Origin: Duganella sp. OV510
GTDB lineage: Bacteria; Pseudomonadota; Gammaproteobacteria; Burkholderiales; Burkholderiaceae_D
Assembly: GCF_900100205.1 (NCBI RefSeq)
Contig: NZ_FNEQ01000003.1
Location: forward strand, 458,700-522,699
DNA length: 64,000 bases
Direction of reading: 5' to 3'
A program made the translations under genes and the position numbers. Every line of letters begins with the position of its first letter. Position 1 is the first letter of the stretch. Below, in pieces: positions 8,249 through 17,941 of this stretch. The notes below the pieces were generated by a model, which had not been told where the DNA came from, did no database searches, and saw nothing but the letters and a program-made list of their open reading frames with translations.

Positions 8249-9712
8249 TTAGTTCAGGCGCGAGTTGCGCATGCCGTACAGCAGGTAGGTCAGCACTGCT
8301 GCCGTCATCCAGATCGCAAACACCGTGTAGGTCGTCATCGACAAGCCGAACATCAGGTACAGGCAGGCGGCAATGCTCAGGCCCGGCACCAGGTACGGGC
8401 CGCCAGGCACGCGGAAGCCTTTCTCGGCCGTTGGACCTTCCTTGCGGCGCATCACCGGCACTGCCAGCGACACCACGCTGAACGCCGTCAGCGTGCCCAT
8501 GCTGACCATGTCCCACAGGAAGGTGGCATCGACAAAGCCGGCCACCAGGCCCACCACGATGCAGACGATCAGCGTATTCTGGGTCGGCGCGCCGGTGCGT
8601 GGGCTGACCTTGCGGAAGGTCGGCGAAATCAGGCCGTCCTTGGCGATGGCGTACAGGATGCGGGTCTGGCCATAGATGGTTACCAGCGTCACGCTGAACA
8701 CCGACACCACGGCGCCAGCTGCCAGCACCAGCGCCGGCCAGGTCTGGCCGGTGACGTTTTGCAGGATCACGGCCAGGCCGGCTTCCTGGCCGGCGAACTT
8801 GGCCGCCGGCTGCGCGCCCATCGCAGCGACCGCCACCAGCATGTAGAAGATGGTGACGATAACCAGCGCCGCCAGAATGCCGATCGGCACATTGCGTTTG
8901 GGATTTTTCACTTCTTCACCGGCGGTGGCCACGGTGTCCAGGCCGATGAAGGAGAAGAACACGGTGGCCGCCGCCGCTGTCACGCCGGCGGCGCCGGTGA
9001 AGTGCACGCCGTCCGGGCTGAAGAATGGGTGGAAGTTGTTGATGTCAAAACCGCTGAAGGCGATCACCACGAAGAAAATCAGGATGGCCAGCTTGATCAG
9101 CACCATGATGGCATTGGTGGTGGCCGACTCCTTGGCGCCGCGGATCAGCAGCAGACAGCACAGCGCCACCAGGATGATCGGCGGCAGGTTGATGTGGCCG
9201 CTGCGGAATTCGATACCGTGCGTGGCGGTGGCGACGATGCTCGGTGAGCGCAACATCTCGGGGATGTGCCAGCCAAACGCGTTGTTGAGGAAGTTGTTTA
9301 GATAATCCGACCAGCCGATGGCCACGGCGCTGGCGGCCAGGCCGTATTCCAGCAGCAGGCAGGCGGCCATGATGAAGGCCAGGAATTCGCCGACGGTGGC
9401 GTAGGCAAACGAATACGAGGAACCGGAGGCGGGAATGCGGAACGACAGTTCGGCGTAGCACAGCGCGGTCAGGCCGGCGGTGATGGCGGCGATCAGGAAG
9501 GACAGGATCACCGATGGGCCAGCCTTGGGTACGGCCTCCACCATGGTGAAGAAAATGCCGGTGCCGATGGTGGCGCCGACACCAATCATCGTCAGGGGAA
9601 ACAGGCCGACGGAGCGGTGCAGGGAGTTGCTGCTTGAAGCTTGTTCGGTATTCTTATTGTCGACCGGCTTGGTACGGGTCAGTTTCTGGACCAACGTTTG
9701 GTTCACAGGCAT
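8249..9712 (-). CDS. APC family amino acid permease
   Basis: The 487-residue protein has about 12 membrane segments. The first carries the APC substrate-backbone motif IGVGATIGTGIF (about residues 41-52), followed by SFLIAAITAGLTALCYAEL. The overall pattern (ETAGEEVKNPKRNVP-like segment, here TAGEEVKNPKRNVPIGI) resembles the cationic amino-acid transporter / YfnA branch. It would import amino acids with protons across the inner membrane. A TATAAT -10 (minus strand, 9749-9754) lies 37 bases before the start. The ribosome site AAGGA touches the ATG, so translation may be weak or begin elsewhere. Confidence 0.88.
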   Translation of the reverse strand: MPVNQTLVQKLTRTKPVDNKNTEQASSSNSLHRSVGLFPLTMIGVGATIGTGIFFTMVEAVPKAGPSVILSFLIAAITAGLTALCYAELSFRIPASGSSYSFAYATVGEFLAFIMAACLLLEYGLAASAVAIGWSDYLNNFLNNAFGWHIPEMLRSPSIVATATHGIEFRSGHINLPPIILVALCCLLLIRGAKESATTNAIMVLIKLAILIFFVVIAFSGFDINNFHPFFSPDGVHFTGAAGVTAAAATVFFSFIGLDTVATAGEEVKNPKRNVPIGILAALVIVTIFYMLVAVAAMGAQPAAKFAGQEAGLAVILQNVTGQTWPALVLAAGAVVSVFSVTLVTIYGQTRILYAIAKDGLISPTFRKVSPRTGAPTQNTLIVCIVVGLVAGFVDATFLWDMVSMGTLTAFSVVSLAVPVMRRKEGPTAEKGFRVPGGPYLVPGLSIAACLYLMFGLSMTTYTVFAIWMTAAVLTYLLYGMRNSRLN

Positions 9713-9748
9713 TCCTTGTGGGAGGTTTGTTCGGGCAAAAACACAGCG

Positions 9749-9754
9749 ATTATA
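9749..9754 (-). promoter_or_regulatory. -10 element of the APC permease promoter
   Basis: A perfect TATAAT on the minus strand lies 37 bases upstream of the permease ATG. No good -35 is present at 17 bases (AGCGAC), which suggests an activator-dependent promoter. A GTATTTT/AAAATAC inverted repeat lies further upstream, around 9781-9800. Confidence 0.5.
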
Positions 9755-9866
9755 GGGCCTTCCGGTCCGCTGTCGCTAAAGGTATTTTGTGCCTAAAATA
9801 CAACCTCGTTACAAGTGCTTACTTTTGATACAGCGGCGTGTATAGATTGCAAACAGGCGTCAGGTT

Positions 9867-9883
9867 ACTCTTGAGGCAAGAGT
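9867..9883. repeat. Inverted repeat upstream of a 39-aa gene
   Basis: ACTCTTG (9867-9873) and CAAGAGT (9877-9883) form a perfect 7-base inverted repeat with a 3-base centre. GTTACTC is also repeated directly. The site lies 29 bases before the ATG of the micro-protein and could be an operator or an RNA hairpin. Confidence 0.45.
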
Positions 9884-9911
9884 TACTCAAAGCCAAGAGG
9901 AGAACCTAGCC

Positions 9912-10031
9912 ATGCCGATTAAAAAGATTCCAACCGTATCCCGCCGCGTTCACCCGGCAGCCCTCACCGGCGCCGCCATGATACTGGTCGGCCTGGCCAT
10001 CACCTTGACCGCGCTGATCGTCCGCGCCTAA
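9912..10031 (+). CDS. Small single-span membrane protein (39 aa)
   Basis: The frame begins MPIKKIPTVSRRVH with a strongly basic N-terminus and continues into one transmembrane helix (about residues 15-37, rich in Ala, Leu, Ile), ending IVRA. AGAGGAGA precedes the ATG by 9 bases, a good ribosome site. The positive-inside N-terminus predicts an N-in orientation. I know no function. The gene is isolated between the permease (divergent) and the EF-hand gene (convergent). Confidence 0.6.
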   Translation: MPIKKIPTVSRRVHPAALTGAAMILVGLAITLTALIVRA

Positions 10032-10109
10032 GCTCATCAAATCAGCAGCGTCATGCCAGCCTGACGTGCCTCTTTAAACTGAACGAACTCGACGCGGCCG
10101 CAAGGTGGG

Positions 10110-10649
10110 TCAGGCCAGGGCGTCGACGTTGTTGCCGAGCTTGTCGGCGCTGGTGCTGGCAGCGGCGGACTTGGCCGCTTGGGCCATGTCGTACACCAGC
10201 TGTTCCTGTTGCGTGACGGTGCCGTCTTCGTTTTTGTCGGCGGCTTCGTAGGTTTTGGTGGCGCTGCTGGCGCCTGCCGCACTCGCGCCACCGGCACCAC
10301 CCGCGCCGCCCGCCCCACCCGCACCGCTCGCGCCTTGTGGGCCGCCTTCACCGCCGCCTTGCGGACGTGGGGGTTTAAAGTCGCCGCTCTTGATGGCCGA
10401 GGTCAGGTCGTCTTGCGTGATCGAACCGGTTCCCTCCTTGTCGACCGCATCGTATTGCTTGGTCGCGTCTTCGGACGACACGCCTTTGGATTCCAGACCT
10501 TTAACGAATTCGTCTTTGGTGACCGAACCGTCGGTGTTGGTATCCATATCGCTGAAAACTTTGGCGGCGAAGCGCGCCGCGCCTTTCGATGGATCGAAGG
10601 TGGTGGCGCTGGCGGCGGTACTGCTGGACAGGCTGCTGATGGTACTCAT
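10110..10649 (-). CDS. EF-hand calcium-binding protein with Gly/Ala-rich linker
   Basis: The 179-residue protein has three EF-hand loops. Loop 1 starts at Asp36 (DTNTDG..TKDE), loop 2 at Asp70 (DKEGTG..TQDD) and loop 3 at Asp138 (DKNEDG..TQQE). Loops 1 and 3 have complete ligand sets; loop 2 is weaker (Glu at position 3, Asp at position 12). A low-complexity PPRPQGGGEGG / GAGGAGGAGG linker (about 93-130) separates the pair from the third hand. There is no signal peptide. Similar proteins are annotated simply as EF-hand proteins, and a distant likeness to the Xanthomonas effector XopAW is possible. A GGAG site precedes the ATG. Confidence 0.85.
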   Translation of the reverse strand: MSTISSLSSSTAASATTFDPSKGAARFAAKVFSDMDTNTDGSVTKDEFVKGLESKGVSSEDATKQYDAVDKEGTGSITQDDLTSAIKSGDFKPPRPQGGGEGGPQGASGAGGAGGAGGAGGASAAGASSATKTYEAADKNEDGTVTQQEQLVYDMAQAAKSAAASTSADKLGNNVDALA

Positions 10650-10742
10650 GGCTCTTACTCCGTAGTTAAGGACAATGTTGTACCTATTAACGAACCAAAC
10701 CAGGAATCTATAAGCCCTGCAGAGTGTAAAGACGGGTAAAGA

Positions 10743-11819
10743 TCAGCCGACCCGCACCACCATCAGCCCTGCCCGCAGTCCCACCCGCACATCGGGATTC
10801 GGGAACACCACCAGCTCTTCCGCATGCTGCACCGTATAGACGGTATCACCATCGCGCGCAATCTCTTCGCCTTGTTTCATGGCGGTGAAGTTATGCGTCT
10901 CTTTGCCGAAGGCCATCTTGAACTGGTCACTCAGCTTGATGATCTGGCGCGCGGTGTTGAAGATGTGCGGACGCTGCGTGACCGCGCGTTTGGGCGCACC
11001 GCGCAGCAGGTCATCCAGCGCCTGCGAGGCGTCCTTGAACTGCGCCAGGTCGTTCTGCCCCAGCGTGCCGATGCGACCCAGTTCTATCGTGGTGCCGGCC
11101 GCCGCGTGGTGCTCGGCCGAATAGTAGCTATAGGTGCCCACCGATGCCGGATTCATGATGATGGCGCCGATGCCGGCAAGGCCCAGCCAGTCGATCAACT
11201 GGCCGCGCGCCTGGTCGGCGATCAGCTCCGGCACAATGGCGAAGGTGGGATACACCGATGGCCGAATGGCCGTGTGCAGATCGAGGTGCCAGCGCTCCGG
11301 GCCGGCATCCTTGAAAAAGTCCGTGGTGGCGGAGATCATCACATCGGCGCGCGCGGCTTCGGCGGTGCCTTCCAGCGTGCCGCGCTGTTCGCGGAACATG
11401 CGGTTCAGGTCCGCGTCGATGAAGCGCTTGCCGGCGCGGATGGCGCCGATATTGCCGACGCAGAGCATCAGGTCCACCGCCAGCGCGGACGGCTGATGCG
11501 ACAAGGCGTCCAGCAGGTAAGCCACGACTTCGATCGGTCCCGTCTCGTCGCCATGCACGCCGACGGAGATCAGCACCGCCGGGCGCGCGGCGCCACGCGG
11601 GCCGCCGATGGCTGCGGACACACGCTCACTGGCCGGGCCGGCCGCATGGGCCGGCTGCGGCACAGCGGCTACGTTGCCGGCGGCACGGATCGTGATGATG
11701 CCGTCCGCCGGCTCGGCGACCTCAAAGCCGGCCGCCGTGAAGCGCGGTGCGATGGCGCTGAAGTCCGCTTCCGCGAGGGCGCGGACCGCCGGTGGCAATG
11801 CTGCTGGCAACTCACTCAT
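10743..11819 (-). CDS. astE: Succinylglutamate desuccinylase (AstE)
   Basis: This 358-residue zinc enzyme catalyses the last AST-pathway step, N-succinylglutamate to succinate plus glutamate. The AstE/AspA zinc motif is VGVHGDETGP (His89, Glu92), the third ligand lies in HLDLHTAIRPS, and DLNRMF precedes it. The start lies 4 bases after the stop of the glutamate dehydrogenase gene, so it is the last gene of the ast operon. It is slightly longer than E. coli AstE, with an Ala/Pro-rich insertion around residues 50-80. Confidence 0.92.
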   Translation of the reverse strand: MSELPAALPPAVRALAEADFSAIAPRFTAAGFEVAEPADGIITIRAAGNVAAVPQPAHAAGPASERVSAAIGGPRGAARPAVLISVGVHGDETGPIEVVAYLLDALSHQPSALAVDLMLCVGNIGAIRAGKRFIDADLNRMFREQRGTLEGTAEAARADVMISATTDFFKDAGPERWHLDLHTAIRPSVYPTFAIVPELIADQARGQLIDWLGLAGIGAIIMNPASVGTYSYYSAEHHAAAGTTIELGRIGTLGQNDLAQFKDASQALDDLLRGAPKRAVTQRPHIFNTARQIIKLSDQFKMAFGKETHNFTAMKQGEEIARDGDTVYTVQHAEELVVFPNPDVRVGLRAGLMVVRVG

Positions 11820-11823
11820 CGCC

Positions 11824-14800
11824 TTAGGCCGTCAACGCCGCAGTGCTGGCATTGACCGCTTCGGACAAGGCCCACACGTCCAGCATCGCCTGCTCCAGAT
11901 CCGTCGCCAGCGCATAGCCCGACAAGCCCAGCGTGTTGGCGACGACTTCCACCGCCTCCAGCGCCGAATGGTCGCCAGTCGCATGCTTGAGCACTTGCGA
12001 CAGCAAGCGTTGCTGCGTGCGGCGCAGCGCATTCTGAGCGTAGGCGCGCAACTGCTCCTGCGAACGGCTGGTGGCCGGCAGTTTCAGGCCACGCTCCAGC
12101 GTATCGATGCCAACCTGTGCGCGCAGCGCCAGACCCACCTGCAGGAAGGCCGGCAAGTCCATGCCCGCCGGACGCGAAACCGACAGCGCGGCAAACACAA
12201 ATGCCGCCACCGCCTCGATCGCATCCACCGCCATCCACGCACGCGCAAATTCCGCGCGCAGGCCGGCGGTCAGCTCGGCTTCCGACTGGCCGCTGACTGG
12301 CGTCAGCTGCGCCAGCGTTTCCGGATTGGCGAACAGGCGCGTCAACTCGCCGACGCCATTGCGCAGCTGGTCGCCAGGCACCGACAGCGCGCCTTCAATC
12401 ACAGCCTTCTGCAGCACGCGGCTATGCGCATCAACCTTGATCGACACGGCACGCGGCACCTTCAGCGCGTCTTCGTCCAGCGTGTTGTAGACCGGCGCCA
12501 GGTTCAGCGCGGACCATGCCTGGCCCCAGGCCAGGATCACATCCGCTTCATCAACGCCATGTTCACCGGCCAGCTGGCGCAGCATCAGCGGACCACAGCG
12601 GTTCACCGATTCATTCGCCAGCACGGTGGCCAGGATGGCGTTGGCCAGCGGGTGCGCCAGCGCCGGACGCGTTGCCACCAGCAGGTCCGGGAAGTACGGC
12701 TTCAGCACCGACTCGGCCCAGCTGTTCTCGATCAAAGGCAACGCCGACAGCATGCGCTTGTAACGATTCTTGACGTTGGCGATCACCACCGCCAGTTCCG
12801 GCGTAGTCAGGCCGCGGCCATCGGCCTTGCGGCGCGCCAGCTCAGCCACCGATGGCAACTGCTCCAGTTCACGCGACAGCGCACCCTCTTCTTCCAGCGA
12901 TGCGATCAGCGCGGCATAGCCATCCTGCACATCCGCATCAACCTGCGCCTGCAACTCGCGCACCAGCAGCTGCGTTTGCAGCGTGTTGTCGCGCAGGACC
13001 AGGCGTTCGATATCGTCGGTCATCTCGTTGAGGATGCGGTTGCGGTCCGCTTCACTCAACTGGCCGGCGTTCATTTCCACATCCAGCCACATCTTCGCGT
13101 TCACCTCGTGGTCCGAGCAGTCGACGCCGGCCGAGTTGTCGATCGCATCGGTGAAGATGCGGCCGCCGGACAACGCGAATTCGATACGGCCGGCCTGCGT
13201 CGCGCCCAGATTGCCGCCTTCGGTGACAACCTTGCAGCGCAGTTCATTGCCGTTGACGCGGATGTTGTCGTTGGCACGGTCCTTCACTTGCGCATGCGTT
13301 TCGGTCGAGGCTTTGATATAGGTGCCGATGCCGCCGTTGTAGAACAGGTCCACCGGCGCCAGCAGGATGCGGTGCATCAGTTCTTCAGGCGCCAGCGCGG
13401 TTTCTTCGATGTCCAGCGCCGCGCGGATTTCCGGCGACAGTTCAATCGACCGCGCGTTACGCGGGAACACGCCGCCGCCCTTCGAGATCAGTTCCTTGTT
13501 GTAGTCTTCCCACGAGGAGCGCGGCAGCGCGAACATGCGCTCGCGTTCCTTGAACGATGCTTCCATGTCCGGATTCGGATCGAGGAAGATATGGCGGTGA
13601 TCGAACGCCGCCACGATTTTCAGCTTGCGCGACAACAGCGCGCCGTTGCCGAACACGTCGCCCGACATATCGCCGACGCCTACCATGGTGACCGGCTGCG
13701 CGTGGATATCGTGATCCATTTCGTAGAAGTGGCGCTTGACCGCTTCGAACGCGCCCTTGGCGGTGATGCCCATCTTCTTGTGGTCATAGCCGTTGGAGCC
13801 GCCCGACGCGAACGCGTCGCCCAGCCAGAAGCCGCGCTGTACGGCGATGCCGTTGGCGATGTCGGAGAAGGTTGCGGTGCCCTTGTCGGCAGCCACCACC
13901 AGGTAAGGATCGTTACCGTCATAGCAGATGGTGTCCGCAGGCGACACGATATTGCCCAGCACGCGGTTGTCGGTGACTTCCAGCAGGCTGGAAATGAACA
14001 GGCGGTAGACTGCTTCGCCTTCGGCGGCAATCACCTCACGGGTAGCGTCTTTCGGCATCAGCTTGCAGACGAAACCGCCCTTGGCGCCGGCCGGCACGAT
14101 GACGGCGTTCTTCACCATCTGCGCTTTCACCAGGCCGAGGACTTCGGTGCGGTAGTCTTCCATGCGATCCGACCAGCGCAGACCGCCGCGTGCCACCGGG
14201 CCGCCGCGCAGGTGCACGCCTTCGAAACGGCGCGAGAACACGAAGATCTCGCGGAACGGACGCGGCTCCGGTACCAGCAGCAGATTGCTGGTGTCGAACT
14301 TGAAGATAATCTTGTCGCCCTGCTGGCCGTTCTGGAAGTAGCTGGTGCGCAGCGTGGCGCCGATCAGCGTGGCCATCGCACCCAGCACTTCTTCGCTGTC
14401 GGCGTGGTTGATGGCCGGCAGGCGGCTCTTGATGTCAGCCAGCTTGTCCACGGCGGCAGCGCGGGTGGCGTCATCGTTGGCCGGGTCGAAGCGCTGCAGG
14501 AAGGCGTCCACCAGCTCTTTCACCAGCGCTGGCTGCTTGCGCAGCGTCTCGGCCATGTAGCGCACCGAGAAGCGCGGGCTGGCCTGGCGCCAGTAGCTCA
14601 TGTAGGCGCGCACCAGCTGCACTTCGCGCACACTCAGGCCACCCTCGACCACCAGGCCGTTCAGGCGGCCGTCTTCAGCCTCGTTGTTGAACAGCGCGGC
14701 GAACAGTTCTTCCGCCACCGGCACGATTTCTTCCTTGGCCAGCTTGGCGGCGCTGGCGGCGTCCACCGACAGGCTGGTGACGTAATGACGTTCGCCGTTC

Positions 14801-16527
14801 ACGCGCAGCGAGTGCGCCTGCTCGCGGTCAATCGCCACACCGGCATTATGCAGTGCCGGCAGGATGGTCGACAGCGATGGCACGCGCTCCACCGAATACA
14901 GGCGGATGGTGGTATGGCCATTGTCCGCCTCCACCCGCACGTTGATGCGCGAGGTGTCCGGGCTGCGCAGGATCGTTCCCAGGTCGTGGAAGGCGGCGGA
15001 TGGCGTAGTGGTGGCGACGTAGTCGGTCGGCAGCGTGGCGCACATCTTGCGCAGGCTGGCGCGCAGCGGCACGTCGCTCACCGCGTCGGCCAGCACCGAG
15101 AACTTGTCGTGCCAGCCGTCCATGACGGCCAGCAGCGGTTGCTGGATGTCGGTTTCCAGATCCAGCGGGTAGCGTGCGCCATGCGCGATCAGGTAGACGC
15201 GCGCCAGCGGGCCGTCGGCCACCAGCGTTTGCGAGCTGACGTGCTGCGCGCCGGCGCTGGCTTGCAGCGCCTTGGCCAGCGCCGAGGCGACACTTGCGCT
15301 ATAACGCTCGCGCGGCAGATAGACCAGCACATTCAGGTGGCGTGCGTAGACGTCGCGGCGGGCGAACACCTTGGCGCGCGGCTGCTTGTACAGCGAGACG
15401 ACCGCTCCGCAGACTTCTGCCAGCCATTCCGGTTCCGCTTCCAGCGCCTCGGTGCGCGGCAGCGATTCAAGGATCTCGACGAATTTCTCGGCGCGGAAGC
15501 CTTCCTGGCGCACACCGGCGATGCTCAACACGCGCGCCACACGGCCGCGCGCAAACGGCAGGCGATTCAACGGGGTGGCATTGCCGGCGCGGGTGAACAG
15601 GCCGACGAAGCAGTATTCGCCGAGCGTGGCGCCCTGTGCGTCGATATGGCGGATGCCGATGAAATCCAGCTGCTGGTCGCGGTGCAGCGTGCCTTCGACG
15701 TCAGCCTTGACGATGGACAGCGTGTGGGCGCGCTTGGTCAGCGTGTCGAAGTCACCCGGGATATTGGCCAGGCAGGTGCCGTACACAGGATGTGAAGTAT
15801 CTTGCAGCACGCCGATGCGGCTAGGGATGTCGCGTTCCAGTTCGCGCACGCCCGGCTTGATGGCGTAGTAGGCGTAGCCGAACGGCTCGAAGCCTTCAGT
15901 CTTGGCCCATTCAAGGAAGGCGGCGACTTCCTTGCCTTCTTCGCCCTGGGCCGCAGCTTCGGCGCCGATGCGGCTGAAGTGTTCCAGCATGGCGGCGCGG
16001 TCGCGGCGCACGACGGCGGCGTCACGCGATACCATGACGATGCGCTCGGTCAGCGCGCCGATTTCTGCTTCCGGCAAGTCTTCGGACAGCAGCACCAGCA
16101 CATACGATTCCAGCTTGGCGCCATGCTCGCCGACGGCGGCGACAGAACCGTCTGCATTGCGCGTTACCGGCAGCACGGCATTCAGCACGCTGTTGGCAAT
16201 GACGCGCAGCTTGCGCATGGCCATGACGATCGAGTCGACCAGGTAAGGCATGTCGTCATTGAGGATCAGCAGCGCAGTGGCTTTGCCGCCGCGACCATCG
16301 TCGTAGCGCAGCCTGGCGATCTGCGCGCCGCTGCCGCTACGTTTGGAAGCTTGAGTGAAACCGTCCGCCAGGACCGGCGCCAGGCTGTCGGGCGCGGTGC
16401 CCGCAAGGTCGTCGTCATCGATGGAGGCCAGCCAGGCGCTGACCAGGGCAGCGACTTCAGTGGCAGGCTTGTTGGCGTTGACCAGGTCCAGCGTTTGTTT
16501 GCGCAGGTCTTGTGGCGTTTGTTTCAT
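11824..16527 (-). CDS. gdhB: Large NAD-specific glutamate dehydrogenase (GDH-180 class)
   Basis: At 1567 residues this belongs to the very large NAD-GDH class known from Pseudomonas aeruginosa and Streptomyces. It oxidatively deaminates glutamate to 2-oxoglutarate. The catalytic region contains GPVARGGLRWSDR, then MVKNAVIVPAGAKGGFV with the active-site lysine (about residues 775-830), then GDMSGDVFGNG. Long N-terminal regulatory and C-terminal helical regions complete it. The gene sits between astB and astE, so glutamate released by AstE can go straight to the TCA cycle. GGAGAAG precedes the ATG. The opposite strand carries a very long open frame, which I treat as a composition artefact. Confidence 0.93.
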   Translation of the reverse strand: MKQTPQDLRKQTLDLVNANKPATEVAALVSAWLASIDDDDLAGTAPDSLAPVLADGFTQASKRSGSGAQIARLRYDDGRGGKATALLILNDDMPYLVDSIVMAMRKLRVIANSVLNAVLPVTRNADGSVAAVGEHGAKLESYVLVLLSEDLPEAEIGALTERIVMVSRDAAVVRRDRAAMLEHFSRIGAEAAAQGEEGKEVAAFLEWAKTEGFEPFGYAYYAIKPGVRELERDIPSRIGVLQDTSHPVYGTCLANIPGDFDTLTKRAHTLSIVKADVEGTLHRDQQLDFIGIRHIDAQGATLGEYCFVGLFTRAGNATPLNRLPFARGRVARVLSIAGVRQEGFRAEKFVEILESLPRTEALEAEPEWLAEVCGAVVSLYKQPRAKVFARRDVYARHLNVLVYLPRERYSASVASALAKALQASAGAQHVSSQTLVADGPLARVYLIAHGARYPLDLETDIQQPLLAVMDGWHDKFSVLADAVSDVPLRASLRKMCATLPTDYVATTTPSAAFHDLGTILRSPDTSRINVRVEADNGHTTIRLYSVERVPSLSTILPALHNAGVAIDREQAHSLRVNGERHYVTSLSVDAASAAKLAKEEIVPVAEELFAALFNNEAEDGRLNGLVVEGGLSVREVQLVRAYMSYWRQASPRFSVRYMAETLRKQPALVKELVDAFLQRFDPANDDATRAAAVDKLADIKSRLPAINHADSEEVLGAMATLIGATLRTSYFQNGQQGDKIIFKFDTSNLLLVPEPRPFREIFVFSRRFEGVHLRGGPVARGGLRWSDRMEDYRTEVLGLVKAQMVKNAVIVPAGAKGGFVCKLMPKDATREVIAAEGEAVYRLFISSLLEVTDNRVLGNIVSPADTICYDGNDPYLVVAADKGTATFSDIANGIAVQRGFWLGDAFASGGSNGYDHKKMGITAKGAFEAVKRHFYEMDHDIHAQPVTMVGVGDMSGDVFGNGALLSRKLKIVAAFDHRHIFLDPNPDMEASFKERERMFALPRSSWEDYNKELISKGGGVFPRNARSIELSPEIRAALDIEETALAPEELMHRILLAPVDLFYNGGIGTYIKASTETHAQVKDRANDNIRVNGNELRCKVVTEGGNLGATQAGRIEFALSGGRIFTDAIDNSAGVDCSDHEVNAKMWLDVEMNAGQLSEADRNRILNEMTDDIERLVLRDNTLQTQLLVRELQAQVDADVQDGYAALIASLEEEGALSRELEQLPSVAELARRKADGRGLTTPELAVVIANVKNRYKRMLSALPLIENSWAESVLKPYFPDLLVATRPALAHPLANAILATVLANESVNRCGPLMLRQLAGEHGVDEADVILAWGQAWSALNLAPVYNTLDEDALKVPRAVSIKVDAHSRVLQKAVIEGALSVPGDQLRNGVGELTRLFANPETLAQLTPVSGQSEAELTAGLRAEFARAWMAVDAIEAVAAFVFAALSVSRPAGMDLPAFLQVGLALRAQVGIDTLERGLKLPATSRSQEQLRAYAQNALRRTQQRLLSQVLKHATGDHSALEAVEVVANTLGLSGYALATDLEQAMLDVWALSEAVNASTAALTA

Positions 16528-16594
16528 CGTTGCTTCTCCAATACGTTATAGGTATTTTGTGCTGAGGGGCCGCGCCGGCTTGTGGCTGCGCAGT

Positions 16595-17929
16595 TTAGTT
16601 ATAGAGTCCTGGCAGTCCCAGGATGCGGCTCAACTCTTCCAGGGCATTATGCACTTCTATCGCAAGTTGCGGGTCAGCCAGATCGGCAGGCTCCAGGCGG
16701 TCGCGGTAGTGTTTTTCCACCCACGCCACCAGCGTGTGATACAGCGCTTCGGTCATCACCACGCCTTGATGCATGGCGGCGGCTTCGACATCGGTCAGCG
16801 CCACACGCAAACGCAGGCATGCGGGACCACCGCCGTTGCGCATCGACTGGCGCAGGTCGAAATGTATCAGTTCATCGACAACGCTGCCGTCCGCCACCAG
16901 ATTTTCCAGGTAGCGCGCCACCGAAGCGACTTCCTGGCACTCGTGCGGAATCACCAGCGCCATCTTGCCATCGCCCTTGCTCAGCAACTGGCTGTTGAAC
17001 AGATAGCTGGCCACCGCGTCGGCCACCGGCACGTGCGCCGTGTCAACGCGGATCGCGTTCAGGTCCGCGTCCACCGCGCCCATCGCACGGCGCAGCTGAT
17101 CGAGCGCGCCTGCTTCGCTGGCGAATGCCTGCTCGTGGTAGAACAGGGCATTGGCGTTACCTACCGCGATCACGTCGTTATGAAACACGCCCTGATCGAT
17201 GACATCGGGATTCTGCTGCACATACACGGTGCGCTCGGCCGACAGGCCGTGCAGGCGCGCGACCGCCTGCGAAGCTTCCAGCGTCTGCCGTGCAGGGTAC
17301 TTGCGCGGCGCCGTTGCGGACGCGTCAAACTCGCTGCGGCCGTAGACAAACAATTCGACACCGGCGCTGCCGTGATCCTTGCACAGGCGCGTGTGATTGG
17401 CCGCGCCTTCATCGCCGAAAGCTGGCGTGCCTGGCAGCGCGTCATGGACAGCGAAGTGCTTGTCATCCTTGAAAATGGCGCGCAGCGCACGGGCCGACTG
17501 TTCGTGCTCAAAAGCGCGGTGCAGCTTGTTGTTCAGGTTTGCGGCGGTGAAGTGCGTGCGGCCGTCTGCACTGTCGGCCGATGGGCTGACGGTGGCGGCG
17601 TTGGCGGTCCACATCGGCGAGGCCGAGTACGCGCAAGCCAGGATCACCGGCGCTTCCTTCGCCGCCTTCGACAGCACCTCGGCGTCGCTGCCGGTGAAGC
17701 CGATGCTGCGCAGCAGACGGAAGTTCGGGCGGTCCTGCGGCGGCAGCAGCGCCTGGCCGAAGCCGCGTGCTGCCAGTGCGCGCATCTTGGCCAGGCCTTG
17801 CAGCGCGGCCAGCCTGGGATTGGAGGCGCTCTTGACGTTGCTGAACGAGGCGACATTACCGAACGACAGGCCGGCGTAGTTGTGCGATGGACCGACCAGG
17901 CCGTCGAAGTTGAATTCGCGTGCGGACAT
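16595..17929 (-). CDS. astB: N-succinylarginine dihydrolase (AstB)
   Basis: The 444-residue enzyme hydrolyses N-succinylarginine to N-succinylornithine, CO2 and two ammonia. Its N-terminus [21 protein letters not shown] is diagnostic for AstB. The catalytic cysteine is in the C-terminal [11 protein letters not shown] segment, and the guanidine-binding histidine and acidic residues ([26 protein letters not shown]) are in place. The length matches E. coli AstB (447). It follows astD by 12 bases and precedes gdhB by 67 bases. Confidence 0.95.
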   Translation of the reverse strand: MSAREFNFDGLVGPSHNYAGLSFGNVASFSNVKSASNPRLAALQGLAKMRALAARGFGQALLPPQDRPNFRLLRSIGFTGSDAEVLSKAAKEAPVILACAYSASPMWTANAATVSPSADSADGRTHFTAANLNNKLHRAFEHEQSARALRAIFKDDKHFAVHDALPGTPAFGDEGAANHTRLCKDHGSAGVELFVYGRSEFDASATAPRKYPARQTLEASQAVARLHGLSAERTVYVQQNPDVIDQGVFHNDVIAVGNANALFYHEQAFASEAGALDQLRRAMGAVDADLNAIRVDTAHVPVADAVASYLFNSQLLSKGDGKMALVIPHECQEVASVARYLENLVADGSVVDELIHFDLRQSMRNGGGPACLRLRVALTDVEAAAMHQGVVMTEALYHTLVAWVEKHYRDRLEPADLADPQLAIEVHNALEELSRILGLPGLYN

Positions 17930-17941
17930 GAGGTGCTACCT

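Noticed and set aside
9771..9776. TGTCGC hexamer near the APC permease promoter as a second ArgR site
   Set aside because: The AA dinucleotide at the required distance is missing and no second half-site is present.
10255..10665. Plus-strand Ala/Pro-rich open frame opposite the EF-hand gene
   Set aside because: It mirrors the Gly/Ala-rich linker on the real strand; no independent support.
11608..15795. Very long plus-strand open frame (1395 codons) opposite the glutamate dehydrogenase gene
   Set aside because: It is fully antisense to a clear 1567-residue GDH, its translation is His/Arg/Gln/Ala-rich low-complexity with no domain, and GC-rich codon use makes stop-free antisense frames common here.
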